Assembly: GCA_025201345.1 (NCBI GenBank) | Contig: JAIXMG010000002.1 | Location: 124,001 to 188,000 of the forward strand | Direction: 5' to 3' | Length of the DNA stretch: 64,000 bases | Source: Thamnidium elegans | Lineage: Eukaryota > Mucoromycota > Mucoromycetes > Mucorales > Mucoraceae | Shown here: in pieces, positions 47,888 through 56,329 of the stretch | Layout: each line of letters opens with the position of its first letter | Numbering within the stretch: position 1 is the stretch's first letter | Notes under the pieces: model-generated | The model's database searches: none | What the model was told of the DNA's origin: nothing | Seen by the model: the letters and a program-made list of their open reading frames with translations, nothing else | Made by a program: the position numbers and the translations under genes

Positions 47888-49291
47888 ATGAACGAACATT
47901 GTAGAATAGCAAATGAAATTGTAATGAGTGACAACCGAGTCGAAGAGATTGTTGAAGAAATGGACATTGATGAGGATCCTGCTTTTACGTATGGCAAACT
48001 ACTGCTTTTAGCTGATGATTAAACTGCACCTCGAAAAGTAGTAGAGGATGCTGCTATTGACGAAAATAACGAACAGGATGTAAATGCTCAAAAAGAGACT
48101 AGTTTATTCGACAGCGAGCATAAAGATAGCACGAAGTTTTTACCGTATAAAGCTTATGGTCCTGAAAATATTAGGCGATTTATTGAACTTGTTCAGGAAG
48201 AAGGTGGATCGATCGCGAAGCACGCAAAGGCTTGTTTGATTCCTCGCTCAACTGCTTATGAAATACTCAAACAATGGAATGAAAGCGATGGAACTGTCAT
48301 TCCTGTAGGCTGTATAAAACGACCATCAAAAGTGAACAAATTTGTTCCTAAGGCAAACAATATTAAAATCAAAGAGGAGCACACGCGTTTTCTAATCGGC
48401 CTGGTTGATAGTAACCCATGTGTTACGGTTAGTATGGCCAAGGAAGAGCTTTGCAAACTATTCGAAGACCTTCAAATATCTGAAAGTGGACTACGAAAAC
48501 ATATGACAGAGAAGATAAGGCTATCTTTGAAAAATTCAAGCCTTTACACTATGAATAGAGACACCAATAGAACAATTGGGCTTCGTTACAAGATAATAAC
48601 GGAGTGGAAAGCTGCTGGAGTTGATTTTCAGAAAAATTGCGTGTTTATTGATGAAGCTGGATTCAATTCGCATCAAATTAGAAGTAGAGCTTGGTCACTC
48701 AAGGGCGAACCAGCACAAGTCAAAGTTCCTACTCAAAAGGGCGTAAATCTGAGTATTGTTGGGTGTATATCTCCATTTGGCACTATTAATTTCTCCAAAG
48801 TGGAACCCCTTAAGCCTAGTGATGTTGCTAAGATTGAGAAGGAGTTTCCTTTACCTGAGAGTAAAAAGCGAAAGGCAAAAACTGAGAATACACCTAAAAC
48901 GAAGGTGAAAAAAGGTACTACAGCCTACCATATCGTTACTTTTGTTCGAAATGTTATGGATGTTCTAGATAGGCACGACAAAAATGGATTCTTTATTGTC
49001 ATGGACAATTGCCGAATTCACCATTCCCACTATGTAGTTGAAGCTATTCAAAATCGCGGTTACATACCTTTATTTATGCCACCTTACTCACCTTTCGTTA
49101 ATCCAATCGAGGAGTGCTGGGCTAAGATTAAATCGCACGTCCGACGCAATCCTCTCTCTTCATTGGATACTCTGACACCCAGAATTCAAGAGGCTTGCAG
49201 GAGCGTTACAACGGAGGATTGTCTTGGGTGGATTAGGCATTCAGAGACTTTCTGGGATAGGTGTCTTGATAAAGAAACTGGTTTAGCTTAG
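47888..49291 (+). pseudogene. Tc1/IS630-type DDE transposase with one in-frame stop
   Basis: The frame from ATG 47888 reads 44 codons, then TAA at 48020-48022, then runs open for 423 codons to TAG 49289-49291. After the stop come a helix-turn-helix region (PRSTAYEILKQW) and the catalytic core. The DDE residues are visible as VFIDEAGF (first Asp), FIVMDNCRIHH (second Asp) and YSPFVNPIEECWAKIK (Glu). The enzyme cuts and pastes its own element in the nucleus. The catalytic core is intact, so the only obvious lesion is the early stop, which looks like a three-base TAA insertion when compared with the partial copy at 51795-51909. A start after the stop would lack only the acidic N-terminus. Confidence 0.85.
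47905..48019 (+). repeat. 115-bp inverted repeat, left copy (transposase 5' part)
   Basis: This piece of the transposase coding start recurs inverted at 51795-51909 with one substitution (CTGCTTTTAG against CTGGTTTTAG). It shows that a second, truncated copy of the transposon lies at 51.8 kb on the minus strand. Confidence 0.9.
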
Positions 49292-49503
49292 TATTAATTA
49301 TCTTGTCTGAATATACTGTTTTCGTTTGTCTGAAAACGAATTTTTATTGGTCTGAACTGTAATTGTTTTTTTGGATAAGCCACACGAACCTCTATTTGAT
49401 ACAAGAATTTTTTTTTGTCGCCTCTTCTTTCTTCTTTAATTGTGCAATTCAAGTCAAAACAAAAGGTAAGTTTACTTACTCAGTAAAACGGTCAATAGTA
49501 CGC

Positions 49504-49730
49504 GTGCCAACGTCGTAGGCGAACGGACACGCTGGCCCTCGCGTCAGTCTAAGCCTGGTAGTCATACGGCCACCACATTGTTGAGTATGCCCAACGTCGT
49601 AGGCGAACGGACACGCTGGCCCTCGCGTCAGTCTAAGCCTGGTAGCTATACTTCCACCATACTTCCATCGAGTCTCGACTTGGACACGCTGGCCCTCGCG
49701 TTAGTCTAAGCCTTGTTGTTTCTTGGTGGC
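49504..49730 (+). repeat. GC-rich tandem repeat, about 2.6 units
   Basis: Two near-identical units begin CAACGTCGTAGGCGAACGG at 49508 and 49592 (period 84), and a degenerate third contains GGACACGCTGGCCCTCGCG at 49682. Each unit includes GTCTAAGCCTGGTAG. The block is much richer in G and C than the surroundings and has no long open frame with family features. Confidence 0.85.
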
Positions 49731-50266
49731 TATTGACTCTAGAAATAGGCGGTTTACTGACTTTTTTTTTAATATAGATTCACATCGAATACACCCATGG
49801 CTCATAATAATTATAATTCATTTTAATAAATAAACATATTTTCAATTATTAACTTAAAATCCAATTGTTTCATTTCCTTTATGTATAAGACTTAGCCTTT
49901 TTCATGCTTTAATGTTAGAAGGACCATCCTTTAACTGATCCTAAAAACGTATAAACGTATATTTTTGCAAAATCAAAGTTGCCGCAGTCGTCATTTTCAC
50001 TTATTGTATATATATATATATATATATAATATATTAGCTATATATTAGCTATATTGCTGACGTAGAAGGCAGAATGTTAACTTTTCATCGTTATTTGTAA
50101 GTGATGATCACTTGGATACCTGCTTTATAATAATATCATTGGCATCCTAAAGTGTTTCATGTAGAGTCTGTACCACACAACCTACCAGTAACAAAATATT
50201 TGTGAACAATTTTTTAAGGCGTTTTGGGAGTATTATTTTACCTTTTCCTCATTTCTTTTCACTGCC
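49731..50266. other. Upstream region of the PD-(D/E)XK gene
   Basis: AT-rich, with a TA repeat at 50006-50028 followed by a duplicated TATATTAGCTA. No gene is seen. It probably contains the promoter of the gene starting at 50267. Confidence 0.5.
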
Positions 50267-51700
50267 ATGGTGAAGAAACAACCCACAAAAAGACTTCCTA
50301 GTGAAATCAATTGGTTGCGTAACAACGGCAACAACAACATAACACACATCGACTTTTTTAACTTTTTCAAAACGTACGATACAAGAAGAGTACAAATACG
50401 CTTCTTAGCAGTGATTGATTATGTGGAGGATGAGAACTTGAAAAAAAAGCTAAAAGATGATTACAACGAGTGGCGTAAGACGAAAATTGCAAAAGACTTC
50501 TGGAAGCAAAGAAATTTGGGAATGAGCCAATCGAACTGTAAAAATTCTCTTCCTCAACCTCAGGAAAGTGACAATGCTAGTTCTTCAGTAACCACAGTAG
50601 AAAGAATTGAAACAATTAGTTTTGAGGATGCCAAAGCAATCATAGCCGAAGATATGAGAACTGTACACAGCCTAAATATGTACTCAAATTCTTTTTCACG
50701 ATTCAAGAGAGACGTATATGAATCAATGGAGGCTCCACTTACCTATGAGACACACTTGCAACATTTACTTGCACTCTCTGATATAATGTACATTGAGAAA
50801 AAATCAATTTATCCTGGATTGCAAAATTATTTCGACGAGCCTATAGAGACAATAAGCCAAAATATGTATAATAGCTTTGGTTTCAACCAGCTGAATCAAA
50901 AATTTCCAATCGATACCATGATGACTTTAATAAATATTACCAATGATCTGAACCGTGGTACAATGTCAAGGATTCAAGCAGAAAGCAAAATATTAGCACT
51001 GATTATCGACAACGCAGATCAAATCATGATTAGGTTGTTACAATGTGTCAAATCGATGGCTGAGTTGCTTCCCCTCACAAACCAAAAGAAAGAAAGCAAA
51101 GAATTTGAACTTTGCACAAGACACCTGCAACCCTGTTTCCAAAAATTGTTCGACTGTGATCAAGATCAGCTTATATTCAAGTGGTTGAACACAAATTGCT
51201 TTTTGGATGCAGACGCAGATCCAAACAAAAACCGTCCGGATGGAGTCGTTGAGAATGATCTGATGGCGATTGGATATTTCGAAGTAAAGCCGATCAAGCA
51301 TACCAAAAACCATAGAAAAATAAATATGGATCTTCACAGATTATGCACATTTTCAAAGGCTGGCACCATTAATTTCAACAGAAAACATATGTTTCAAATT
51401 ATGGCCGTTGGTACAAACATTCAATTCAACATCAGCGAGGCTATGGAAGATATTTTAATGGTTGCAGAATTAGATTGCATTCGTTTTCCTCTTTCCTTGG
51501 ATGAATTACCTCAACTTGTACCCTATCTTGACAGATTGTACCATGTTGTAGACGTCATCCATAAATTATGTTATACTAGCAATGCATTCCGTGTCGAAGA
51601 ATCATTTAAACCCGCCTTAGATGCTAAGGTAATCAAGGCAATTGTGGAGAAATCAGTAGACAGGAACCGCGAAAATCCATTTTACCGTCCTCGCCATTAA
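50267..51700 (+). CDS. Intact single-exon protein with a PD-(D/E)XK nuclease signature, unknown family
   Basis: One uninterrupted frame of 477 residues from ATG 50267 to TAA 51698-51700. The N-terminal quarter is basic and helical. A PD-(D/E)XK signature is visible as RPDG at residues 323-326 and EVK at 339-341 (GYFEVKP), with the expected spacing and a hydrophobic strand before each half. Downstream helices follow (NMDLHRLC, FQIMAVG). Such folds cut DNA in many restriction, repair and transposon proteins, but this assignment comes from the motif alone. The gene sits between a Tc1/mariner element and an inverted transposase scrap followed by a DIRS element, which suggests mobile or rapidly turning-over DNA. 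It has no introns, unlike the housekeeping genes here. Confidence 0.7.
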   Translation: MVKKQPTKRLPSEINWLRNNGNNNITHIDFFNFFKTYDTRRVQIRFLAVIDYVEDENLKKKLKDDYNEWRKTKIAKDFWKQRNLGMSQSNCKNSLPQPQESDNASSSVTTVERIETISFEDAKAIIAEDMRTVHSLNMYSNSFSRFKRDVYESMEAPLTYETHLQHLLALSDIMYIEKKSIYPGLQNYFDEPIETISQNMYNSFGFNQLNQKFPIDTMMTLINITNDLNRGTMSRIQAESKILALIIDNADQIMIRLLQCVKSMAELLPLTNQKKESKEFELCTRHLQPCFQKLFDCDQDQLIFKWLNTNCFLDADADPNKNRPDGVVENDLMAIGYFEVKPIKHTKNHRKINMDLHRLCTFSKAGTINFNRKHMFQIMAVGTNIQFNISEAMEDILMVAELDCIRFPLSLDELPQLVPYLDRLYHVVDVIHKLCYTSNAFRVEESFKPALDAKVIKAIVEKSVDRNRENPFYRPRH

Positions 51701-51794
51701 AGGTTTACCTTCCTGTATTACACATATGTATTCTATAATTATTCCCCTCATATTGTAAAGAAATTTATTCACTTTTTAGTTTTTAATAAAAAGT

Positions 51795-51909
51795 ATCATC
51801 AGCTAAAACCAGTAGTTTGCCATACGTAAAAGCAGGATCCTCATCAATGTCCATTTCTTCAACAATCTCTTCGACTCGGTTGTCACTCATTACAATTTCA
51901 TTTGCTATT
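51795..51909 (-). repeat. 115-bp inverted repeat, right copy (truncated transposase start)
   Basis: Reverse-complement copy of 47905-48019. In this copy the reading frame continues past the end of homology with ACT and stops soon after. The DIRS element begins immediately beyond 51909, so it inserted into or next to this transposon scrap. Confidence 0.85.
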
Positions 51910-51936
51910 ACAACAGTTGCCGAAGCGAAGGATGAA

Positions 51937-52028
51937 GAAGTGGTACTAGCTCTCTGAGCTGCGCTTTATTTTCAGATAATATATAAAATAGTAATAAAAA
52001 ATGCTTCCCTTTTTTCCCTAGATCTTTC
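51937..52028 (+). repeat. DIRS copy 1, left inverted terminal repeat
   Basis: Starts GAAGTGGTACTAGCTCTC and ends CCCTAGATCTTTC. It matches the reverse complement of 56142-56233 over 92 bases. Confidence 0.9.
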
Positions 52029-52119
52029 AAGCTAAGCTCTTTCTGGTTCAATTTTTTTTTTTTGGTTTTTGAGGGAGGGAAGATGAATGTAATAAACAGA
52101 ATAATAAAGATAATAAAAG

Positions 52120-55100
52120 TCAATTGAATAGTTTTCTATACCAGGGTTGGGACCGTACCACTTCTTCATCCTTCGCTTCGGCAACTGTTGTATTGTATGT
52201 CGTTCCTAATACAATACTTGTTGCCTCCGTTTCGGAATCCGAAGTGGTACTGTTTTCCGTAGAAGAAAAAATTGAATTCTGTATTTTTGTGCTGGTATGA
52301 TGTTGCCTGGTAGGTTTAAAGTAATAGTTTTCGAACGTGTTTGAGCTGAGACTCCATCCTGCGTGAGATTTGATTGTATTTGGCGAGTTTCCCAGTAAGA
52401 CGGCCTTGGTGCTTGCTGCTGAACGAATTGAGTGGGGTTTGTAGGCGTTGCTGATGCCTGCCTTATTCAATTTGTTGTTTCACCCAGTTTGCTAAAGTCG
52501 TTGGACTTATGCTGGACGACAACTTCTTGTCATTTGTTTGGTCTAGATATGTCAGAAAAAGTGTGTGGTTCTCCTTTAGGTGATCTCTGTTTGGTTGAGA
52601 CTATGCAAAAACATCTCCAACGTACGTACTGCACAAAGTTCTGTAGCAGTATTCTCCAAAAGACCTAATTTTGAAGTTTTTTGTTGAGCTTCTTTTGGTT
52701 CTCGCACATGGAGTGTCGCTCCTTGGAGTACTTGATCCAGATAGATTAAATGGACATCTCGAAATTGTAATCGGCCTATGTCACTTCTTGGTCTCCACAT
52801 CGTATGTAAGCATAACAGTAAAATTGTTTTCTGTTGTAAATCAAAAAGTCTCAGAGAAGATGTTGGCGATAAAGAGTTACTAATATAACTAGATAAAATA
52901 TTAATATCCCATGTTTCCAGTTGTGATTCTTTCGGAATGGTAATTTCTGAACGTCTTTTTGCTTTAAAAAATTGGACAATATCACGATCTTCTGCTATTG
53001 GAGGTTTCATTGGGTGTAGAATCTTGAGAACGGAACCTATTGCTGATCGGTAACCATTCAGGGTAGAATGTTGTAATTGCTTGAATGACATGAAAAATTG
53101 TAAAACTTGTCTTGAATTATAATCCTCTGGATTAAAATCGTGTGTTTTACACCACGTTACGTACTTGCGCCAAGACGTGTTGTAAGCTCTATTCGTATTG
53201 TGACGAATAGCTTTGTTAAGGTGTGTAATCATTTCTTTATTCATACCATCGGTCTGCCTCTTGTTGTTGATAAGTGCCAAGCGATTAAACTCCACTTGCG
53301 ATTCACTGTCCATATGATCGGAGAGGCAAGATGTCTCATTCGCAGAAGCGTTGGAAACCAAAACTGGCTCCTCCATAGTGGTCACCAGAACTACCGATTT
53401 TGTTCTGTCTGTTTTGATCTTCTGTAAAACCTTCGGAATCAATTTCCATGGGGGGAACATGTACAACCCTTTCTGTTTCCAATCCTGCTGGAAGGCATCT
53501 ACCCGTTCGGCAAAAGGATCCTCCTGGAAACTCCAATAACGTCGAAGTTGACGGTTGTGAGATGCTGCAAATGCATCTATTTTCAGGGGCCCCCAAGTTT
53601 GTTGTATCGTATGGAACATCTTCCTGGGGATGGTTGCTTCGTATATCGGTTTGTTTCTTCGACTGAGGGTGTCGGCTTGAATGTTCTCGACGCCTGGGAT
53701 ATGCCTGTACTGAAGTTGGAGTTGAAATTTGTTGCAGATTTCTTGGATTTTTACTGCTAGTTCTTGTAAATGGAATGAGGCTGTCCCTCCTGCCTTGGTC
53801 ACGTACTTGAGAGCCGTCATGTTGTCGCTGTAGAGGAGAATCCTCCTGGGAAAATTTGATTTTTTTGTATGTAGAATCAGAGCATAATAAATCGTCTTGA
53901 GTTCTCTCACATTGATCGAATTCTCTTTTTCTGTTTTGCTCCAAAACCCTGCTGTGTTGATCATCCTTGAGTGAACACCCCATCCTGTGTCTGAGGCGTC
54001 CACATGAACTATTATTTCTGGTGTCGCTAGTGGTAATTGTTGGATCGGTAGTCCATTCTTCTGGACGAGGAACTGTTTCCACCACTGTAGTTCTTGTTGT
54101 GATGCTAGGGATAAGAGACAAGGATTGTCCCAATGGTTCCTCTGCAACTGTAGGCCCTTTGCTAAGTCCCTCTGGAGGTAACGAATGTGTAGCAAGGCTT
54201 CTCCAATCGCGGGAATGACCGCTGTCATTTTCCCCAAAAGACTCGCTACCCACCGGCATGAGCGAACAGTCGGAAGTTCGGCTTGGCGAATACGCAGGAG
54301 TAATTTGTTGATTTTTGGTTGAGGCAACGATATCTTCATGGTCTTGGTGTTGAAAAGGAAACCTAGAAACTCTTGAGTTTTGGACGGAATTAGTACACTC
54401 TTTTTTTCGTTGATTAAAAAACCCAGAGCTGTCAAATGAGAGATTAACAAGTTGACTGTTTGTTTCATCTGTACTGGGGATTTTTCCAGGATACAAATGT
54501 CGTCGAGGTAGTAAATTAGTCGTATACCTTTCGCCCGTAACGGTTCGAGTGCATAACGCATGATCTTTGAGAAAATTCTCGGAGCTATGCTGAGTCCAAA
54601 CGCCAGGGAAGTATATTGGTAAACGGTAGTTTTGTGCATGAATGTCAAAAATTTTTGTGAGTCCTGATGTATTGGTATTACCACATAGGCGTCCTTCAAG
54701 TCCACTTTGCAAATATAATCGTCCGGTTCTATGATCTCTCTCAAAGCTGGGATTCCTTCCATCTTGAAGTGTTGGACTTGCAAATATTGATTCAGAGTTG
54801 TACAATCCAAAATGGGGCGACGCTTGTTCGGTTCTTGGACTGTAAAAAAGTTCGATAAGTAATCTTTGTTTTGTGTCTTGGAAATTTGAATAATTCCTGC
54901 TTTCAAAAATTGGTGGATGGCTAGTTCGTCCGCCTGTTGATCTAAAGGCGTTCTGTTCAATGGTCTGATCCGCCATGCAGAAGGGGTCTTGGAAAATTGG
55001 AGTTGGTAGCCATTTTCGATGACCGAAATCGGCCATGTATGTGATGTTATTTGTCTCCAGGCTGCCCTGAAGTGATAAAGGCGACCACCCGGAAGAACGC

Positions 55101-55326
55101 CGTCTGGAGGTATCGAATAGTTGGAGTTGTGTGTTTGAAGAGTCGTGGATCTCTGTTGAATTGAATCCATTGGTTGTTTCAGCTGTTGAAGCGTCTTGGG
55201 AGTTGACTGTTGGCGGGAGAGAATCCCATCTGTCAGCTTTATTGGTTGTGGTTGTCTTTGGGGGCAGGAGGTTGCTGATGATTGAATTGGTTGGAACTGT
55301 TGTTGTCTTGTCCACGTTGGTTCCAA
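52120..55326 (-). pseudogene. DIRS copy 1 Pol: reverse transcriptase, RNase H and tyrosine recombinase (frameshifted near its end)
   Basis: A 916-codon frame runs from ATG 55326 to 52576. It contains the reverse transcriptase with catalytic LIYYLDD, an RNase H-like region starting VHVDASDTGWG, a region with MFPPWKLIPKVL, and a tyrosine recombinase with STLNGYRSAIGS and the first catalytic Arg in MWRPRSDI. Two frame changes follow, near 52576 and near 52465-52475. The last piece (52120 to about 52470) has the His-xx-Arg box in KPHSIRSAASTKA and the nucleophile Tyr in FENYYFKP. Reverse transcriptase and RNase H look intact, but full-length recombinase cannot be made without frame changes. The start overlaps the end of Gag by 88 bases. 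Confidence 0.88.
52155..52250. repeat. DIRS copy 1, internal complementary region
   Basis: Bounded by GTACCACTTC and GAAGTGGTAC. Bases 52155-52190 are the reverse complement of the left end 51911-51946. Bases 52191-52250 match the reverse complement of the right end 56224-56283 with a few differences. In DIRS models this region templates the joining of the ends. It lies within the coding sequence for the recombinase C-terminus. Confidence 0.85.
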
Positions 55327-56117
55327 TGACCTCTGCCTCTGCCCCGTCGGGATAAAAAATTACCGGGTCTAAATCCATTGTTTCCACGTCCGCTTCCTCT
55401 AAAATGGTTATCTCTGTTTTGGTTGGCTCTAACTGCACTACCTGTGAGTTTTTGCTTGTAGGATTCTTCGTAATATTGTTCCACGAATTTGTCATCAAAT
55501 GCGAGTTTTTTCTCGCTAGTCTGGGAAGTTTCCAAATGTTTAAGGCTGTGCGGGAGTCTAAGTGCCTTGGTAGTGATTTCTCTGGCTTCCTGTTCTTGTT
55601 GTTTTGCTGTGCCAAAACCGTAAACTGCGAGACGTCTTGCCTGTTCGATTGAGTCTCTGAAGATTGGTAGATCTTCTTGTTGGAGCCCTCTGTCCATGAC
55701 ATACTTGAGGTGTTCAAAGAGTTCTGTTGCTGCTCTCGCCTGTACTCGTGTATTCTCGGTAAGGCGGTAAATGGTGTTAATGAGCTGTGCAGTATCCACT
55801 TTTGCTTCCTTGAGTTGGTTTGCAAAGTTTGGATTTGTGGTTTCCGGAGTAACCCATTCCTTATGGATGTATTTATGAGTGGTGCGTTTAAATTTTTGTA
55901 ATGCTCGCTGTAAATCTGAGGGAGAGTAGTCCTCAAGTTCTTCTGAAATCTCTGTTGGAAGGTCGCTTCCTTCTTGGCGTCTATCTGCTTCCTCAACTTG
56001 TGTTTCTCTAACACGTTTGGTGACCTCAGCAATGATTTTTTCGACTTGGTCTCTAGTGAAGATGTCTTCTGAATTCTCGTTTCCTGCCACATTGTGTATG
56101 GAAGGTTGATCTGACAT
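55239..56117 (-). CDS. DIRS copy 1 Gag-like protein
   Basis: Uninterrupted 292-residue frame. The N-terminal part is acidic and helical, the middle has long helices (AATELFEHLKYVMDRG), and the C-terminal third is rich in Gly, Arg, Asn and Gln (RGRGRGHWNQRGQ), as in nucleic-acid-binding capsid proteins of DIRS elements. No CCHC zinc knuckle is visible. A degenerate copy of the same protein is present in DIRS copy 2. Confidence 0.85.
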   Translation of the reverse strand: MSDQPSIHNVAGNENSEDIFTRDQVEKIIAEVTKRVRETQVEEADRRQEGSDLPTEISEELEDYSPSDLQRALQKFKRTTHKYIHKEWVTPETTNPNFANQLKEAKVDTAQLINTIYRLTENTRVQARAATELFEHLKYVMDRGLQQEDLPIFRDSIEQARRLAVYGFGTAKQQEQEAREITTKALRLPHSLKHLETSQTSEKKLAFDDKFVEQYYEESYKQKLTGSAVRANQNRDNHFRGSGRGNNGFRPGNFLSRRGRGRGHWNQRGQDNNSSNQFNHQQPPAPKDNHNQ

Positions 56118-56141
56118 AGTTTGTCCACGGTGCGCAGCTTA

Positions 56142-56233
56142 GAAAGATCTAGGGAAAAAAGGGAAGCATTTTTTATTACTATTTTATATATTATCTGAAA
56201 ATAAAGCGCAGCTCAGAGAGCTAGTACCACTTC
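56142..56233 (-). repeat. DIRS copy 1, right inverted terminal repeat
   Basis: Starts GAAAGATCTAGGG and ends GAGCTAGTACCACTTC, pairing with 51937-52028. Confidence 0.9.
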
Positions 56234-56329
56234 GGATTCCGAAGCGGAGGCAACAAGGATTGTGTTAGGCACGACATACAATTAGAAAAAGGGGGGGTTT
56301 TTTTTTTTTCAACCGGTCCATTTCCCCGC

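Larger units (their letters stand above)
47761..49356 (+). mobile_element. Tc1/mariner-type DNA transposon with 32-bp terminal inverted repeats
   Basis: Terminal inverted repeats at 47761-47792 and 49325-49356 match at 31 of 32 positions (TTCAGACCAATAAAAATTCG at the outer end). Between the left repeat and the gene, and around both ends, the motif TTCAGAC or a close variant recurs, for example near 47740, 47780, 47828, 47850 and 47874, and TGTCTGAA near 49303 and 49328. The single gene encodes a DDE transposase. I could not define a TA target duplication with certainty. Confidence 0.8.
51911..56283 (-). mobile_element. DIRS-type tyrosine-recombinase retrotransposon, copy 1
   Basis: The element is about 4.4 kb and reads on the minus strand. 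It has 92-bp inverted terminal repeats (51937-52028 and 56142-56233), unique outer ends (51911-51946 and 56224-56283) and an internal complementary region at 52155-52250. That region is the exact reverse complement of the left outer end joined to the reverse complement of the right outer end. This arrangement, with Gag, RT-RNase H and tyrosine recombinase genes, is the defining structure of DIRS elements, which replicate through a circular intermediate. No target duplication is expected or seen. The recombinase end has two frameshifts. Confidence 0.9.

Noticed and set aside
49504..49730. CRISPR-like array
   Set aside because: Only two to three units of unequal length, repeated part longer than the spacers, and the context is a eukaryotic nuclear genome.
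52432..55901. Many plus-strand frames of 60-95 codons across the DIRS element
   Set aside because: Antisense to Gag and Pol, without conserved motifs or matching counterparts in copy 2.
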